Of a stretch of DNA of 64,000 bases, positions 1 to 8,367 are shown one piece after another. Position numbers and translations under genes: made by a program. This DNA comes from Apibacter adventoris (lineage in GTDB: Bacteria > Bacteroidota > Bacteroidia > Flavobacteriales > Weeksellaceae). The stretch's first letter is position 1; each line of letters starts with the position of its first letter. The notes under the pieces are model-generated. The model made no database searches, was not told the DNA's origin, and saw nothing but the letters and a program-made list of their open reading frames with translations. The stretch spans positions 1 through 64,000 of the forward strand of contig NZ_PSZM01000043.1 in the NCBI RefSeq assembly GCF_002964975.1, written 5' to 3'.

Positions 1-282
1 ATATAGTTCTTTTACATATTCATGATTAGCTTCCCAGTCATTAATTGCAATTCCTAAAGAATCCCATACATATCCTCGGCCTGTATGTCTTGAATATGTT
101 CCTAATAATTGGATCCATGCATCCAAAGGTTTACCTAAAGGAAACTCCTTTCCTTTGTAGGTTATCTGGCAGGGAGTAATAGTAAATTCTGTATCCATAG
201 GTTTTGGGGGTTCTTTGGTTTGACATTGGGTGTAAAAACTACAAAACCCTAAAAGAAAAATGAGTACTGTATTATTTCTCAT
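1..282 (-). CDS. Tandem lipoprotein paralogue A, partial (putative T6SS immunity-like)
   Basis: This is the N-terminal part of a lipoprotein whose C-terminus lies beyond the left edge. Its first ~30 residues (MRNNTVLIFLLGFCSFYTQC, then QTKEPPKPMDTEF) nearly match the next two genes: a short hydrophobic signal, a Cys suited to lipidation, and the shared CQITYKGKE segment. A conserved 'WDSLGIAI' follows. The start codon overlaps the end of the upstream gene by 11 bases (ATGAGAAATAA), which suggests translational coupling. It is the most downstream visible member of the vgrG operon. An immunity role is inferred from position only; I cannot firmly name the family. Confidence 0.75.
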   Translation of the reverse strand, partial: MRNNTVLIFLLGFCSFYTQCQTKEPPKPMDTEFTITPCQITYKGKEFPLGKPLDAWIQLLGTYSRHTGRGYVWDSLGIAINDWEANHEYVKELY

Positions 283-1072
283 TCTCTTTGGATAAATATT
301 CTACTTTCAAATATTCCAACTCTCCTTCACTATAACGCAAAGTTATATAATACCAATAGTCCTGATTGGGACATATAGAGCTATGATCTTTTTGTTCGCG
401 GAACTCTCCGGTTTTTATAGTGGTAGAGCCGGAATCCCAGCTCCAGTCGCCATCGTTATCCCAGTATCCCATTTTTTCAAGACCTTTTATTTTTGACCTC
501 TCTTTATTTACTTCATTTAAACTCATTCCTGATTTAACCGGTGCTCCCTGTAAATTGACTGTTTGGGTATAGGGGGTAAAAGGATAGATATATTTTTCTT
601 TTGGTTCTATCCTTCCAATTATCCTTTTTTTAAGTTCTTCCGACATAGGTTCTTTTATAGATTGATAGTCTTTTTCTATAAATTCAAATGATTTTCTTTG
701 CCAGGCAAATTGCAATTTCCCCGCTTGTCCTACCTTACTATCCAGATTGACAAAGAAAATATATAGTTGATCACATTTTCTTTTTTCTTTATCTACATTT
801 GTGTCATATGCAGTTATACATGAGTTAAAGATAGCGACTCCTAATGAATCCCAAATATAGGTATGTTCATTAAAATTACGAGAATAGGGTCCAAATAGTT
901 CTACCCATGCATCTATAGGTTTTCCTAAGGGAATTTCCTTTCCTTTATAGGTTATTTGGCAGGGAGTAATAGTAAATTCCGTATCCATAGGTTTTGGGGG
1001 TTCTTTGGTTTGACATTGGGTGTAAAAACTACAAAACCCTAAAAGAAAAATGAGTACTCTTTTATTTCTCAT
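272..1072 (-). CDS. Tandem lipoprotein paralogue B, 266 aa (putative immunity-like)
   Basis: Predicted lipoprotein: hydrophobic signal of ~19 residues, then Cys-20 followed by QTKEPPKP. The lipobox (FYTQC) is loose, as is common in Bacteroidota. The N-terminal ~55 and C-terminal ~85 residues are almost identical to paralogue C (shared APVKSGMSL, WDSGSTTIKTGEF, YITLRYSEGELEYLKVEYL), while the middle differs. Its start overlaps the stop of paralogue C by 11 bases and its own stop overlaps the start of paralogue A in the same way. Location behind vgrG and a Het-C effector candidate makes immunity against a periplasm- or envelope-acting toxin a reasonable inference, with no direct motif evidence. 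Confidence 0.85.
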   Translation of the reverse strand: MRNKRVLIFLLGFCSFYTQCQTKEPPKPMDTEFTITPCQITYKGKEIPLGKPIDAWVELFGPYSRNFNEHTYIWDSLGVAIFNSCITAYDTNVDKEKRKCDQLYIFFVNLDSKVGQAGKLQFAWQRKSFEFIEKDYQSIKEPMSEELKKRIIGRIEPKEKYIYPFTPYTQTVNLQGAPVKSGMSLNEVNKERSKIKGLEKMGYWDNDGDWSWDSGSTTIKTGEFREQKDHSSICPNQDYWYYITLRYSEGELEYLKVEYLSKENEK

Positions 1073-1898
1073 TCTCTTTGGATAAATATTCTACTTTCAA
1101 ATATTCCAACTCTCCTTCACTATAACGCAAAGTTATATAATACCAATAGTCCTGTTTAGGACATATAGAGCTATGATCTTTTTGTTCACGGAACTCTCCG
1201 GTTTTTATAGTGGTAGAGCCGGAATCCCAGCTCCAGTTGCCATCGTTATCCCAGTATCCCATTTTTTCAAGACCTTTTATTTTTGACCTCTCTTTATTTA
1301 CTGCCTTTAAACTCATTCCTGATTTAACCGGTGCTCCCTGTAAATTTACTGTTTGGGTATAGGGGGTAAAAGGATAGATATAATTTTTAGGATGATGTTT
1401 TTCTTTAAGTTGAGTTAACTCTTCTTGTGTAAATGGTTTTACATCTGGATACTCAAGATCTGGTGAAAGCATTCTCTTTTCTTTTTCTTTAGTAATAGGA
1501 TAATATCCCCAGGCAAATTGCAATTTCCCCGCTTGTCCTACCTTACTATCCAGATTGACAAAGAAAATATATAGTTCTATTGTAGGTCGTGATTCTATAA
1601 AAGAACGTGTATTATAATCAGGATATTTATAATATTTAGCAGCATCCCAATGTATCGTTGCTCCTATTCCTAAAGTATCCCAAATAAAAACTCCATCTAC
1701 AAATCTATTATATTCTCCAAATATCTTTATCCATTCTTTAAAAGGTTTTCCTAAAGGAAGTTCCTTTCCTTTATAGGTTATCTGGCAGGAAGTAATAGTA
1801 AACTCTGTATCCATAGGTTTTGGGGGTTCTTTGGTTTGACATTGGGTGTAAAAACTACAAAACCCTAAAAGAAAAATGAGTACTTTATTATTTCTCAT
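1062..1898 (-). CDS. Tandem lipoprotein paralogue C, 278 aa (putative immunity-like)
   Basis: Predicted lipoprotein with the same signal region as paralogue B. Its C-terminal ~90 residues match B almost exactly. Its central region instead resembles paralogue D: both have a 'HWDA' motif, a 'SRP' segment before the 'IFFVNLD' or 'IFFMNLD' strand, and 'GYYPIT' followed by an acidic linker. The gene therefore looks like a mosaic of B-type ends and a D-type middle. It overlaps its neighbours by 11 bases at both ends. Function is unknown. Outer-membrane or periplasmic anchoring and the operon context suggest an immunity role. Confidence 0.85.
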   Translation of the reverse strand: MRNNKVLIFLLGFCSFYTQCQTKEPPKPMDTEFTITSCQITYKGKELPLGKPFKEWIKIFGEYNRFVDGVFIWDTLGIGATIHWDAAKYYKYPDYNTRSFIESRPTIELYIFFVNLDSKVGQAGKLQFAWGYYPITKEKEKRMLSPDLEYPDVKPFTQEELTQLKEKHHPKNYIYPFTPYTQTVNLQGAPVKSGMSLKAVNKERSKIKGLEKMGYWDNDGNWSWDSGSTTIKTGEFREQKDHSSICPKQDYWYYITLRYSEGELEYLKVEYLSKENEK

Positions 1899-2778
1899 TT
1901 TCTTTGGATAGGTATTCTACTTTCAGGTATTCCAGTTCTCCTTCACTGTAACGAAGAGAGGTAAAATAGACATAGTCTTTCCCTGCACATCTCCATTTAT
2001 CATCCACAAATTCAATCATTTCTCCGCTTTTTACGGAGGTTGAACCCCGTTCGTCTTTCCAGTTCATATCTTTATCCCAGTATCCCAGTTCATCTACTCC
2101 CTGTATTCCGGACCGTTCCTTATTAACCTGGGAAAGGCTCATTCCGGCTTTAACGGGAGCTCCCTGAAAATCTACCGTACCGGTATACGGATGATAAGGA
2201 TAGATATAGTTTTTTGGATGGCGTTCTTCTTTTAGTCTAGCTATCCGTTCTTTAGAATAAGGTTTAACATCCGGATACTCGGGATTAGGAGAGGTCATTT
2301 GCTTCTCCAATTCGGCTGTAATAGGGTAGTAACCCCAGGCATATTGAAGTTTTCCTTGCTTACCCGTTTCACTATCCAGGTTCATAAAAAATATATAAAA
2401 TTCAGTAACGGGTCTAGAATCAATAAATTCTTCCGTATTATAGTTTTTTTCTTTCCAAAATCTTGTGGCATCCCAATGAATCATTACAGCGATACCTAAC
2501 GAATCCCAAATAAGAAACCCTTTTACTTTTCTATTGTAATTTCCTAATTTTTTTCTCCATTCATTAAAGGGTTTTCCCAAAGGTAAGGGTTGTCCTTTGT
2601 AGGTTATCTGGCAGGGAGTAATAGTAAATTCTGTATCCATAGGTTTTGGGGGTTCTTTAGTTTGACATTGGGTAAAAAAAAAAGGAAAAAGAAATAGCAA
2701 AAGAAAAGCAGGGGAAGAAATAGCAGAGCTGAAGTGTACTTTCTTTAGTATGGGGATTATTATTGATTTCATATTCAT
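1888..2778 (-). CDS. Tandem lipoprotein paralogue D, 296 aa (putative immunity-like)
   Basis: First lipoprotein gene after the effector, 9 bases downstream of the effector stop. Its N-terminus is longer and unrelated in sequence (MNMKSIIIPILKKVHF) but still ends in FFFTQC, so it should also be lipidated. From QTKEPPKPMDTEF onward it follows the family pattern, with CQITYKGQPLPLGKP, an 'IHWDA' segment and the shared C-terminal 'RYSEGELEYLKVEYL'. It is the most divergent copy. As the copy adjacent to the effector it is the best candidate for the cognate immunity protein, with the downstream copies possibly protecting against variants. This is inference from gene order. Confidence 0.85.
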   Translation of the reverse strand: MNMKSIIIPILKKVHFSSAISSPAFLLLFLFPFFFTQCQTKEPPKPMDTEFTITPCQITYKGQPLPLGKPFNEWRKKLGNYNRKVKGFLIWDSLGIAVMIHWDATRFWKEKNYNTEEFIDSRPVTEFYIFFMNLDSETGKQGKLQYAWGYYPITAELEKQMTSPNPEYPDVKPYSKERIARLKEERHPKNYIYPYHPYTGTVDFQGAPVKAGMSLSQVNKERSGIQGVDELGYWDKDMNWKDERGSTSVKSGEMIEFVDDKWRCAGKDYVYFTSLRYSEGELEYLKVEYLSKENEK

Positions 2779-2787
2779 ATTTTATTT

Positions 2788-5193
2788 TTAGTTAAAATAC
2801 TTAAGTATTTTTTGTACGGTGTCGGATTCGATTGCGCGCTTAGTTTCATTATGTACATGTTCGTATACGGTAGCACTTTCCAGACGTTTAATTATATCTT
2901 GGTTTTTATTTCCCCAATCTTCAACCATTTCGATAGCCCAATCTGTTTTGGAGCTTTTGGGGTGAATGGTATATTTATTAATCACATATTGGGCCAGTTT
3001 TTCTCCAGTGGGATCTGATCCGGTACGCCAGATCTCTATGATTCGCTGGGCAACATCCCGAATGGCTACTTTCGCCAGATCTGCTGCCAGCGGATTTAGC
3101 GGATGATTATGAGAATCCTTTGCCAGCTGGGTATGGGTGGGGTTGGTGCCGTAATTCCGGTTACTGTGAAGCGTTTGTTCTTCTTTAATATCGATATCTG
3201 CCGTAGAAAGGAAAAAATTAAAGCCTATATTAACAAAAGTGGCCAGGGCATCTCCCATGTAGCTTATTCCCCGGTCAATAAACCGGCCTACGCCTCCTAA
3301 GGCATCTACTCCGGAAGCTTTAATATCTACCATCTTTAAGTATAAGTCATATTTATTCAGCCATTCTGCGGCCGTCATACCGGCATAGGTAGGATCGGGC
3401 TCTCCGTCGGATTTTTGATTGGTGGAAAGATCCTCCAGCGTGGTCAGGATAAAAGCATCGGTAAATGTACGGTCTTTCGGTTTTCGTTGTTCGTATTTTT
3501 GTATCCCTACCGGAAACATCTTATCGGCCATTTTAGGAAGTATGCTGGCCAGGGTATCGTCTGTCAGAAATTTTCCGGTAACAATGGGTATGGTGGTATA
3601 GTCTTTTCCCTGCATTCCTTCTACCCAGGGATATATATTTTTAAATCCGGCTTTCATCAGGGCCAATTCTATAAAATTGGAGTGGGAAAAATAGTCTTCC
3701 AGCACGTGTAGGGCGGCTCCCAGGTGCCGGAATCCGTCGCGGTTTTTTCCGTATTGTACGGCTAGTTTTAATTGCTGGCTCATATAAGCATCAGCCGAAG
3801 GGCGATCTGCGTCTATATTTTTATGTATATAGCTTTTCAACATATGAGCATATCCAGTGTGGGTAGGAACGGTATCTACTGCTAACGATTCCGACTTTTC
3901 TCCTGCATACAGCCTTTTCTCGGTTAATATTCCTTTTTCATATTCATAAAGGCACGAAATACTCAGGCTGCTGAAGTCTTTTAACCCCATAGGGTTATCA
4001 ATATGTTCTTCGGGACGGTAAATACCCAGTACATCTCTATCTAATGGGCCGTAAATTTCTTCGAACTTATCTACATAGTTTTTGTACTGGTGAACAAATT
4101 TACTTTCTCCTGATTCTGCTTCATATACAAATTCCTTAGCTGCCAGTATCCGGAGTATTTCCAGCCATCCTTCATGAGACAGTTTCATAGGGTTTGTTTT
4201 TACCAGGTTTTTCATATGTTCATCCGGAGAATTTTTTAGCCGGTTTATTTCTTCGTCGGGCAAATGTACCGCACTTTCAATAATTACCTGCGAATAATCC
4301 CGTAACCAGTTTCCGTAATAAATCTGACGGATATCATCTTTCGTAAATAAATTTATTGGATCATACAAAGCTTCCATTTCAATAGCTCCGTGGGAACCGG
4401 GTTCAAAACCGGCTCCAAATCCTTCAAAGTCTTCTTCGAGGGGATCTGCATCATACCATTGGTCTTCTCCTACATAGGCTTGCAGTTCCCGGTTCAGTTC
4501 GGAAAAATCAATAACCAAATCTCCTGAGTAGTTGGGAGTCTGCGCCCGGGCAAAGCTCAGGTGGGTTTCGTTAAAAATATCAAACTGAAAAAGCTGATAG
4601 GCAAACTTAGCTCCCTCGTCAAGTATATCCTGATCCTTTTTCCCGTTTGTAGCCAACTCTGTCCGGAGAAGATTGTCTATATGGTGACCGTATTCTTCTA
4701 CCAAAGCCGCCATAAGCTCACCACGTGAGTCATTATCTTTTATGGCCTGATCTATAAAATGCTCCCATACAAGTATTTTTTTTCTTTTATTACTATAACA
4801 AGCTTTCCATCCGCGTACGGGCATACGGGTAACTAGAATTTCAGGAGGAGGAATAGATTGATCGCTCAACCCTCGGTAAAGTTTGCTGTAAGCGCTTATT
4901 TCTATTTCTTCTCCAAAGATTCCGATTAAAAAGCAAATAAATGAAACCTCATCCAGTTCTCTTGCCAGTTGTGATAACTGCTCATGTGCATAGGTACTTT
5001 TTAGCTTGTATTCACTTTCTACTACCCGGAGATCCGGAGGTTGGTATTTACCATAAACAACTCCGTTTTGCTCTCCGTGAAAAGCTACTTTTTTAGCGGC
5101 ATTGAAAGTGACATTTCCCTCGGTTGCCCAAATATTTATATTTTTGGCAATATGGACAGATTTTTTTCCTATCACTCTTTTTATGGTTCCCAT
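2788..5193 (-). CDS. Het-C domain T6SS cargo effector candidate, 801 aa
   Basis: Large protein encoded 6 bases after vgrG. Residues ~1-50 (SVHIAKNINIWATEGNVTF, then NGVVYGKYQPP) resemble the gp5-like tail of VgrG and probably dock the protein on the spike. Residues 166-173 (EEYGHHID) resemble a zinc-metalloprotease helix in which the usual first His is Glu. The C-terminal half carries Het-C signatures: FTKDDIRQIYYGNWLRDYSQ at ~283-302, and a second block at ~491-512 with His-496, Asp-500, His-504 and Asn-506, an H-x3-D-x3-H-x-N pattern suited to metal binding. There is no signal peptide, as expected for T6SS cargo. Het-C is a recognised domain also found in fungal incompatibility proteins; the toxic activity here is inferred. 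Its G+C is higher than the genome background. Confidence 0.8.
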   Translation of the reverse strand: MGTIKRVIGKKSVHIAKNINIWATEGNVTFNAAKKVAFHGEQNGVVYGKYQPPDLRVVESEYKLKSTYAHEQLSQLARELDEVSFICFLIGIFGEEIEISAYSKLYRGLSDQSIPPPEILVTRMPVRGWKACYSNKRKKILVWEHFIDQAIKDNDSRGELMAALVEEYGHHIDNLLRTELATNGKKDQDILDEGAKFAYQLFQFDIFNETHLSFARAQTPNYSGDLVIDFSELNRELQAYVGEDQWYDADPLEEDFEGFGAGFEPGSHGAIEMEALYDPINLFTKDDIRQIYYGNWLRDYSQVIIESAVHLPDEEINRLKNSPDEHMKNLVKTNPMKLSHEGWLEILRILAAKEFVYEAESGESKFVHQYKNYVDKFEEIYGPLDRDVLGIYRPEEHIDNPMGLKDFSSLSISCLYEYEKGILTEKRLYAGEKSESLAVDTVPTHTGYAHMLKSYIHKNIDADRPSADAYMSQQLKLAVQYGKNRDGFRHLGAALHVLEDYFSHSNFIELALMKAGFKNIYPWVEGMQGKDYTTIPIVTGKFLTDDTLASILPKMADKMFPVGIQKYEQRKPKDRTFTDAFILTTLEDLSTNQKSDGEPDPTYAGMTAAEWLNKYDLYLKMVDIKASGVDALGGVGRFIDRGISYMGDALATFVNIGFNFFLSTADIDIKEEQTLHSNRNYGTNPTHTQLAKDSHNHPLNPLAADLAKVAIRDVAQRIIEIWRTGSDPTGEKLAQYVINKYTIHPKSSKTDWAIEMVEDWGNKNQDIIKRLESATVYEHVHNETKRAIESDTVQKILKYFN

Positions 5194-5199
5194 ACTCGG

Positions 5200-7161
5200 T
5201 TAAAATAAGTTTGATTTTTCCCCACTATTGGTTCTTACTTCCTTACTACCGTGTGCATTGATATTTCCCTCGGTTGCCGATTTTTCTACCGTCCCCCCGG
5301 TTTCATCTATTACATCTGCCTGGCTTACTTTTTCATTAGTGGCAGATTCAAAAATATCTGCGGCAAACAAAGAATACTGCCTGCCTACCTGGGTGGAGGA
5401 ATTTTTCCCTACGCTTGTGGTTTGATCTATTCCTACGTTGGTAACCATATTTTCCCCCACATTGATCGTAAAGTTTTTACCTACGGTAAAATTCATATTC
5501 TTAGGCGCATGTACCGAGATATTCCCTTCACCATCCATAAACATTTTGTTTCCGCTGGGGTCTTCTATCAAGATAGAACCCTTCCCTTGGGCATCATTAA
5601 AGATAATCTTGGTTCCACTGCGGGTTTGTATCACCTTTATATCATTCCCCTGCGTATAATACGCCGCGATTTCCCCTCCATTATAGGCGGTCCCCAGTAC
5701 TACCGGACATTCGGCATTGCCTCCCTGAAAGGCACATAAGACCATTTCCCCAATCTCCGGGTTAAAATACGTACCCTTGCTTCCCCCACTATGCGGCTGT
5801 ATCACCTGCACCCAAGGGGTACTGCTGTTTGACGGCTGCTGCCAGGTAAATTGTACCCGTACCCTTCCCATTTTCTGTGGGTCTTTATTATCTATAACCT
5901 TGGCATGCTGGATGTCTGCCTTGGGGGTATCGCTAAGGTCTGTGTAAAAAGGTACACTCAGGTCTTTGGGCACTCCGTAAAAGGTATTGGTATACCCCTC
6001 ACCATCGGCAAAGTCATGTATAATTTCCGTGATTTTATAGGATTCTATAGGTACTTTTCCGTTTTTGAATATTTTGTGATCCGGAATCCAAACCAGCATC
6101 TTAGCAATATCTCCGAGCATTATATTCGGATTATTGGAGGTTACTTCTATATCTATCAGGTTTTGTCTTTTTTTGTTTTCCCTCAAAACCGCCTGTTCTA
6201 TATCCCGTCGATTCTGAGGCAGCAGGCTTTGTTCGTAAAAGCCCGAAGGTTCTACATGGAAGAGCTTTTGGGATACCTGATCGGCATATTGCTGGAAGGG
6301 GTTTTGTGAAGCTTCTACCGACTGCCCCGAAGAGTCTACGCTATAGCTCTGAGACTGCTTGGGGTCGTATCCGCTATAGTGGTAGTGCTGGGGCTGTACC
6401 TCCATTTTCAATTCATAATCATAAACATCTTCTCCTTCCATCAGTTCGGTAATCTTCCCGCCCCAAGGGGAGAAGATAAAGCGGCTGCCATTATAGTAGA
6501 AATATTCTCCGTAACGTGCCGCCAAACGTTGGATAAAGGCAAAATCGGTCTCGTTATATTGTACTATATAGGGGATTCTTTCTTTATGGTTGGGGTTGAT
6601 TGTGAAATCTATCAGGTTTTGGGGATAGTTGCGGATGACTTCTTTGATGATTTCCTCGAGGCTTTGGTTCTCAAAGCTGCGGCAATGAGACCCGTTTTCC
6701 ATCAGGATAGAGGGCGATTTTCCCTGCAGGACGATTTGTTTGATCCCGTCTTTTTTGCGGGTGGAAATGCCTGTAAGTACACCGGTAAACAACGAGCAGC
6801 TTTTTCCCCATTGCTTGAAGGTAAAGGTTATGCGCTTGCCTAAATCTTTACGGCTGTTTTCTAACAGGTAGGCTTGGTTTTCTCCGTACTCATCGGGATC
6901 GCAGAGCATTTCAAAGGTATCGTGGGTATTGACCCTCTGGCGGATTTGCAGGTGGAAGTTCGTGTGGGTGAATCTTGCTTCTCCTGATATTTGTACAAAA
7001 ACGCTTACCAAGGGAGAGTCGCCGTATAGGTTTTCGCGGCTTCCGCCATAGGAAGCTATTATACCCTGTAGGGATTGTTGGCGGGCAATTTCTTTCTGGC
7101 TCAGGATTTTGAAGGGAGATGAAGGCAGTTCCTCTGACCCCGGAAATAATGAATCTGACAT
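5200..7161 (-). CDS. vgrG: Type VI secretion system spike protein VgrG, 653 aa
   Basis: VgrG trimers form the tip of the T6SS tube that is fired into neighbouring cells. The gp27-like part spans ~45-400 (SPLVSVFVQISGEARF, ETDFAFIQRLAARYGEYFYY). A gp5-type OB fold follows at ~418-492 (DPQKMGRVRVQFTW, STPWVQVIQPHSGG, NPEIGEMVLCAFQGG). The triple-helix tail at ~505-600 has repeated 'VGKN' and 'NVGEN' units. No enzymatic extension follows the tail; the protein ends in a short ATEGNINAHGSKEV segment. Bacteroidota T6SS belong to subtype iii, but no other T6SS structural gene is in this window, so this is an isolated vgrG cargo island or the edge of one. It is first in the operon with the effector and lipoproteins. 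Confidence 0.95.
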   Translation of the reverse strand: MSDSLFPGSEELPSSPFKILSQKEIARQQSLQGIIASYGGSRENLYGDSPLVSVFVQISGEARFTHTNFHLQIRQRVNTHDTFEMLCDPDEYGENQAYLLENSRKDLGKRITFTFKQWGKSCSLFTGVLTGISTRKKDGIKQIVLQGKSPSILMENGSHCRSFENQSLEEIIKEVIRNYPQNLIDFTINPNHKERIPYIVQYNETDFAFIQRLAARYGEYFYYNGSRFIFSPWGGKITELMEGEDVYDYELKMEVQPQHYHYSGYDPKQSQSYSVDSSGQSVEASQNPFQQYADQVSQKLFHVEPSGFYEQSLLPQNRRDIEQAVLRENKKRQNLIDIEVTSNNPNIMLGDIAKMLVWIPDHKIFKNGKVPIESYKITEIIHDFADGEGYTNTFYGVPKDLSVPFYTDLSDTPKADIQHAKVIDNKDPQKMGRVRVQFTWQQPSNSSTPWVQVIQPHSGGSKGTYFNPEIGEMVLCAFQGGNAECPVVLGTAYNGGEIAAYYTQGNDIKVIQTRSGTKIIFNDAQGKGSILIEDPSGNKMFMDGEGNISVHAPKNMNFTVGKNFTINVGENMVTNVGIDQTTSVGKNSSTQVGRQYSLFAADIFESATNEKVSQADVIDETGGTVEKSATEGNINAHGSKEVRTNSGEKSNLF

Positions 7162-7227
7162 AAAGCTAGGTTTTTGAATTGTTTTTTATTAAATAACTAA
7201 TTATTATTAAACTATCAATAAGATAAG

Positions 7228-7260
7228 CAAAAATAGGGTTTATTTTAATATGGGGGCAAC
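7228..7260 (-). promoter_or_regulatory. Predicted promoter of the vgrG operon
   Basis: On the minus strand, TATTTTTG (7228-7235) fits the Bacteroidota -7 box TAnnTTTG. A GTTG (7257-7260) lies 21 bases further upstream, near the expected position of the -33 box. This would give a leader of roughly 60 bases before vgrG. It is a pattern match only. Confidence 0.45.
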
Positions 7261-7721
7261 TTTTTTTTAATTATTTTTTTTCTGTATTGCTTTCTATGAA
7301 AGGATTCTGTTCGGTTTGTATAACAACATTCCTACCCATGTATTATGAATAAAGGGAATATAAGGTTTATAAAAATCAGAAAGATAGGTTTTTAAACTTT
7401 CTTATTAAAAACAACTAAGTAAGTATAGCAACTCTAAAAATCCTTTAGGTTTATGCTGTGTATTCTAAAAAAATATAATAAATTCTTAAAGTTTTCCCCT
7501 TCAATATTACAAACATAAAAAATTATTATAAAAAATCGGTTTAAAATTACATAATAGAAAGTAATTAATATATTCCATGCAAAAAAACTTATACTGAGAT
7601 AGGTAATATACAAGAAATCTGAAAACCGAAATATTTAAAATTCTTATCAATTATATAATTGGTTAAAGTCTTCATGTTTACCCATACAGAAAAACAGATT
7701 TTAAAGATTATAATTATTACT
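7261..7721. other. Intergenic AT-rich region between divergent vgrG and WbqC genes
   Basis: About 460 bases without a convincing ORF on either strand. Apart from the two predicted promoters at its ends I see no RNA gene, strong hairpin or repeat. Confidence 0.6.
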
Positions 7722-7729
7722 TACATTTG
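7722..7729 (+). promoter_or_regulatory. Predicted -7 box of the WbqC-like gene
   Basis: TACATTTG matches TAnnTTTG and lies 17 bases before the ATG, leaving a very short leader. No clear TTTG lies at the -33 position. Confidence 0.4.
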
Positions 7730-7746
7730 CTTTTTTAATAAAAAAC

Positions 7747-8343
7747 ATGATTACACTATCTAATTTCTATTTTGGTCCTGTTTCTTATTTTATTACCTGG
7801 GCAAATGCTGATAAAGTATGGTTGGAACAATGGGAAAATTTTCCTAAACAAACCTACAGGAACCGCTGTATTATTCAGGGGGCTAACGGCAGGCTTCCGT
7901 TAATTATACCCATAGAACATTCCGGAGCACGTATTTTTAAAGATATTAAAATATGTTATGCCTCTGCTTGGCAAAAATTGCATTGGAAGTCTTTGCAATC
8001 TTCTTATCAAAGTTCTCCGTATTTTGAATATTATGAAGATAGTTTAAAGGAAATTTTTGAAAAAAAAGAAATTTTTTTGTTTGATTTAAACCTTAAAACG
8101 CTGGAATGGGTAAGCAAAACTCTGAAATACGATTTTTCTTTCCGGCTTACAGCGGAATTTTATAAAAATCCTCCTGATAAAGATTACAGGAGTTTTTTTA
8201 ATGCCAAGGAATCGGGAAAATTTGCAAATAAAGAATATATACAAGTATTTTCAGACCGATTTTCCTTTATGAATGATTTATCTATATTAGATCTGATTTG
8301 TAACATTGGCCCGAAATCTGCTACTTATATAACTAACAATTAA
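7747..8343 (+). CDS. WbqC family protein, 198 aa
   Basis: Full-length member of the WbqC-like family, recognised from the N-terminal pattern (FYFGPVSYFITWANADKVWL), the 'WEQ...KQTYRNRC.I' region, the 'LIIPIEH' strand and the 'SYQSSPYFEYYEDSL' segment. WbqC is associated with O-antigen gene clusters, but this stand-alone Bacteroidota version has no defined reaction and I do not assign one. No signal peptide is visible, so it is probably cytoplasmic. It lies 24 bases upstream of the S8 protease gene in the same orientation and may be co-transcribed with it. Confidence 0.85.
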   Translation: MITLSNFYFGPVSYFITWANADKVWLEQWENFPKQTYRNRCIIQGANGRLPLIIPIEHSGARIFKDIKICYASAWQKLHWKSLQSSYQSSPYFEYYEDSLKEIFEKKEIFLFDLNLKTLEWVSKTLKYDFSFRLTAEFYKNPPDKDYRSFFNAKESGKFANKEYIQVFSDRFSFMNDLSILDLICNIGPKSATYITNN

Positions 8344-8367
8344 AATATATTGTAAAATAATAATTCA

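Larger units (their letters stand above)
1..2778 (-). repeat. Tandem array of at least four lipoprotein paralogues
   Basis: Four consecutive genes share near-identical first ~50 codons and last ~80 codons. The repeated DNA is easy to see: the block starting 'cattctctttggataaata' occurs at ~280 and ~1070, and a close variant occurs at ~1896. Each junction is the same 11-base overlap (ATGAGAAATAA). Ends are conserved and middles vary, which points to duplication followed by gene conversion. The array continues to the left of the window. Confidence 0.8.

Noticed and set aside
1-2778. CRISPR-like periodic repeats at the left edge
   Set aside because: The repeat period is ~0.8 kb and corresponds to duplicated coding sequence, with no short repeat-spacer pattern anywhere in the window.
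5251-5739. Plus-strand 162-aa frame opposite vgrG
   Set aside because: Lies wholly antisense to the well-supported vgrG coding sequence and has no family pattern; other plus-strand frames between 2299 and 6843 are likewise shadows.
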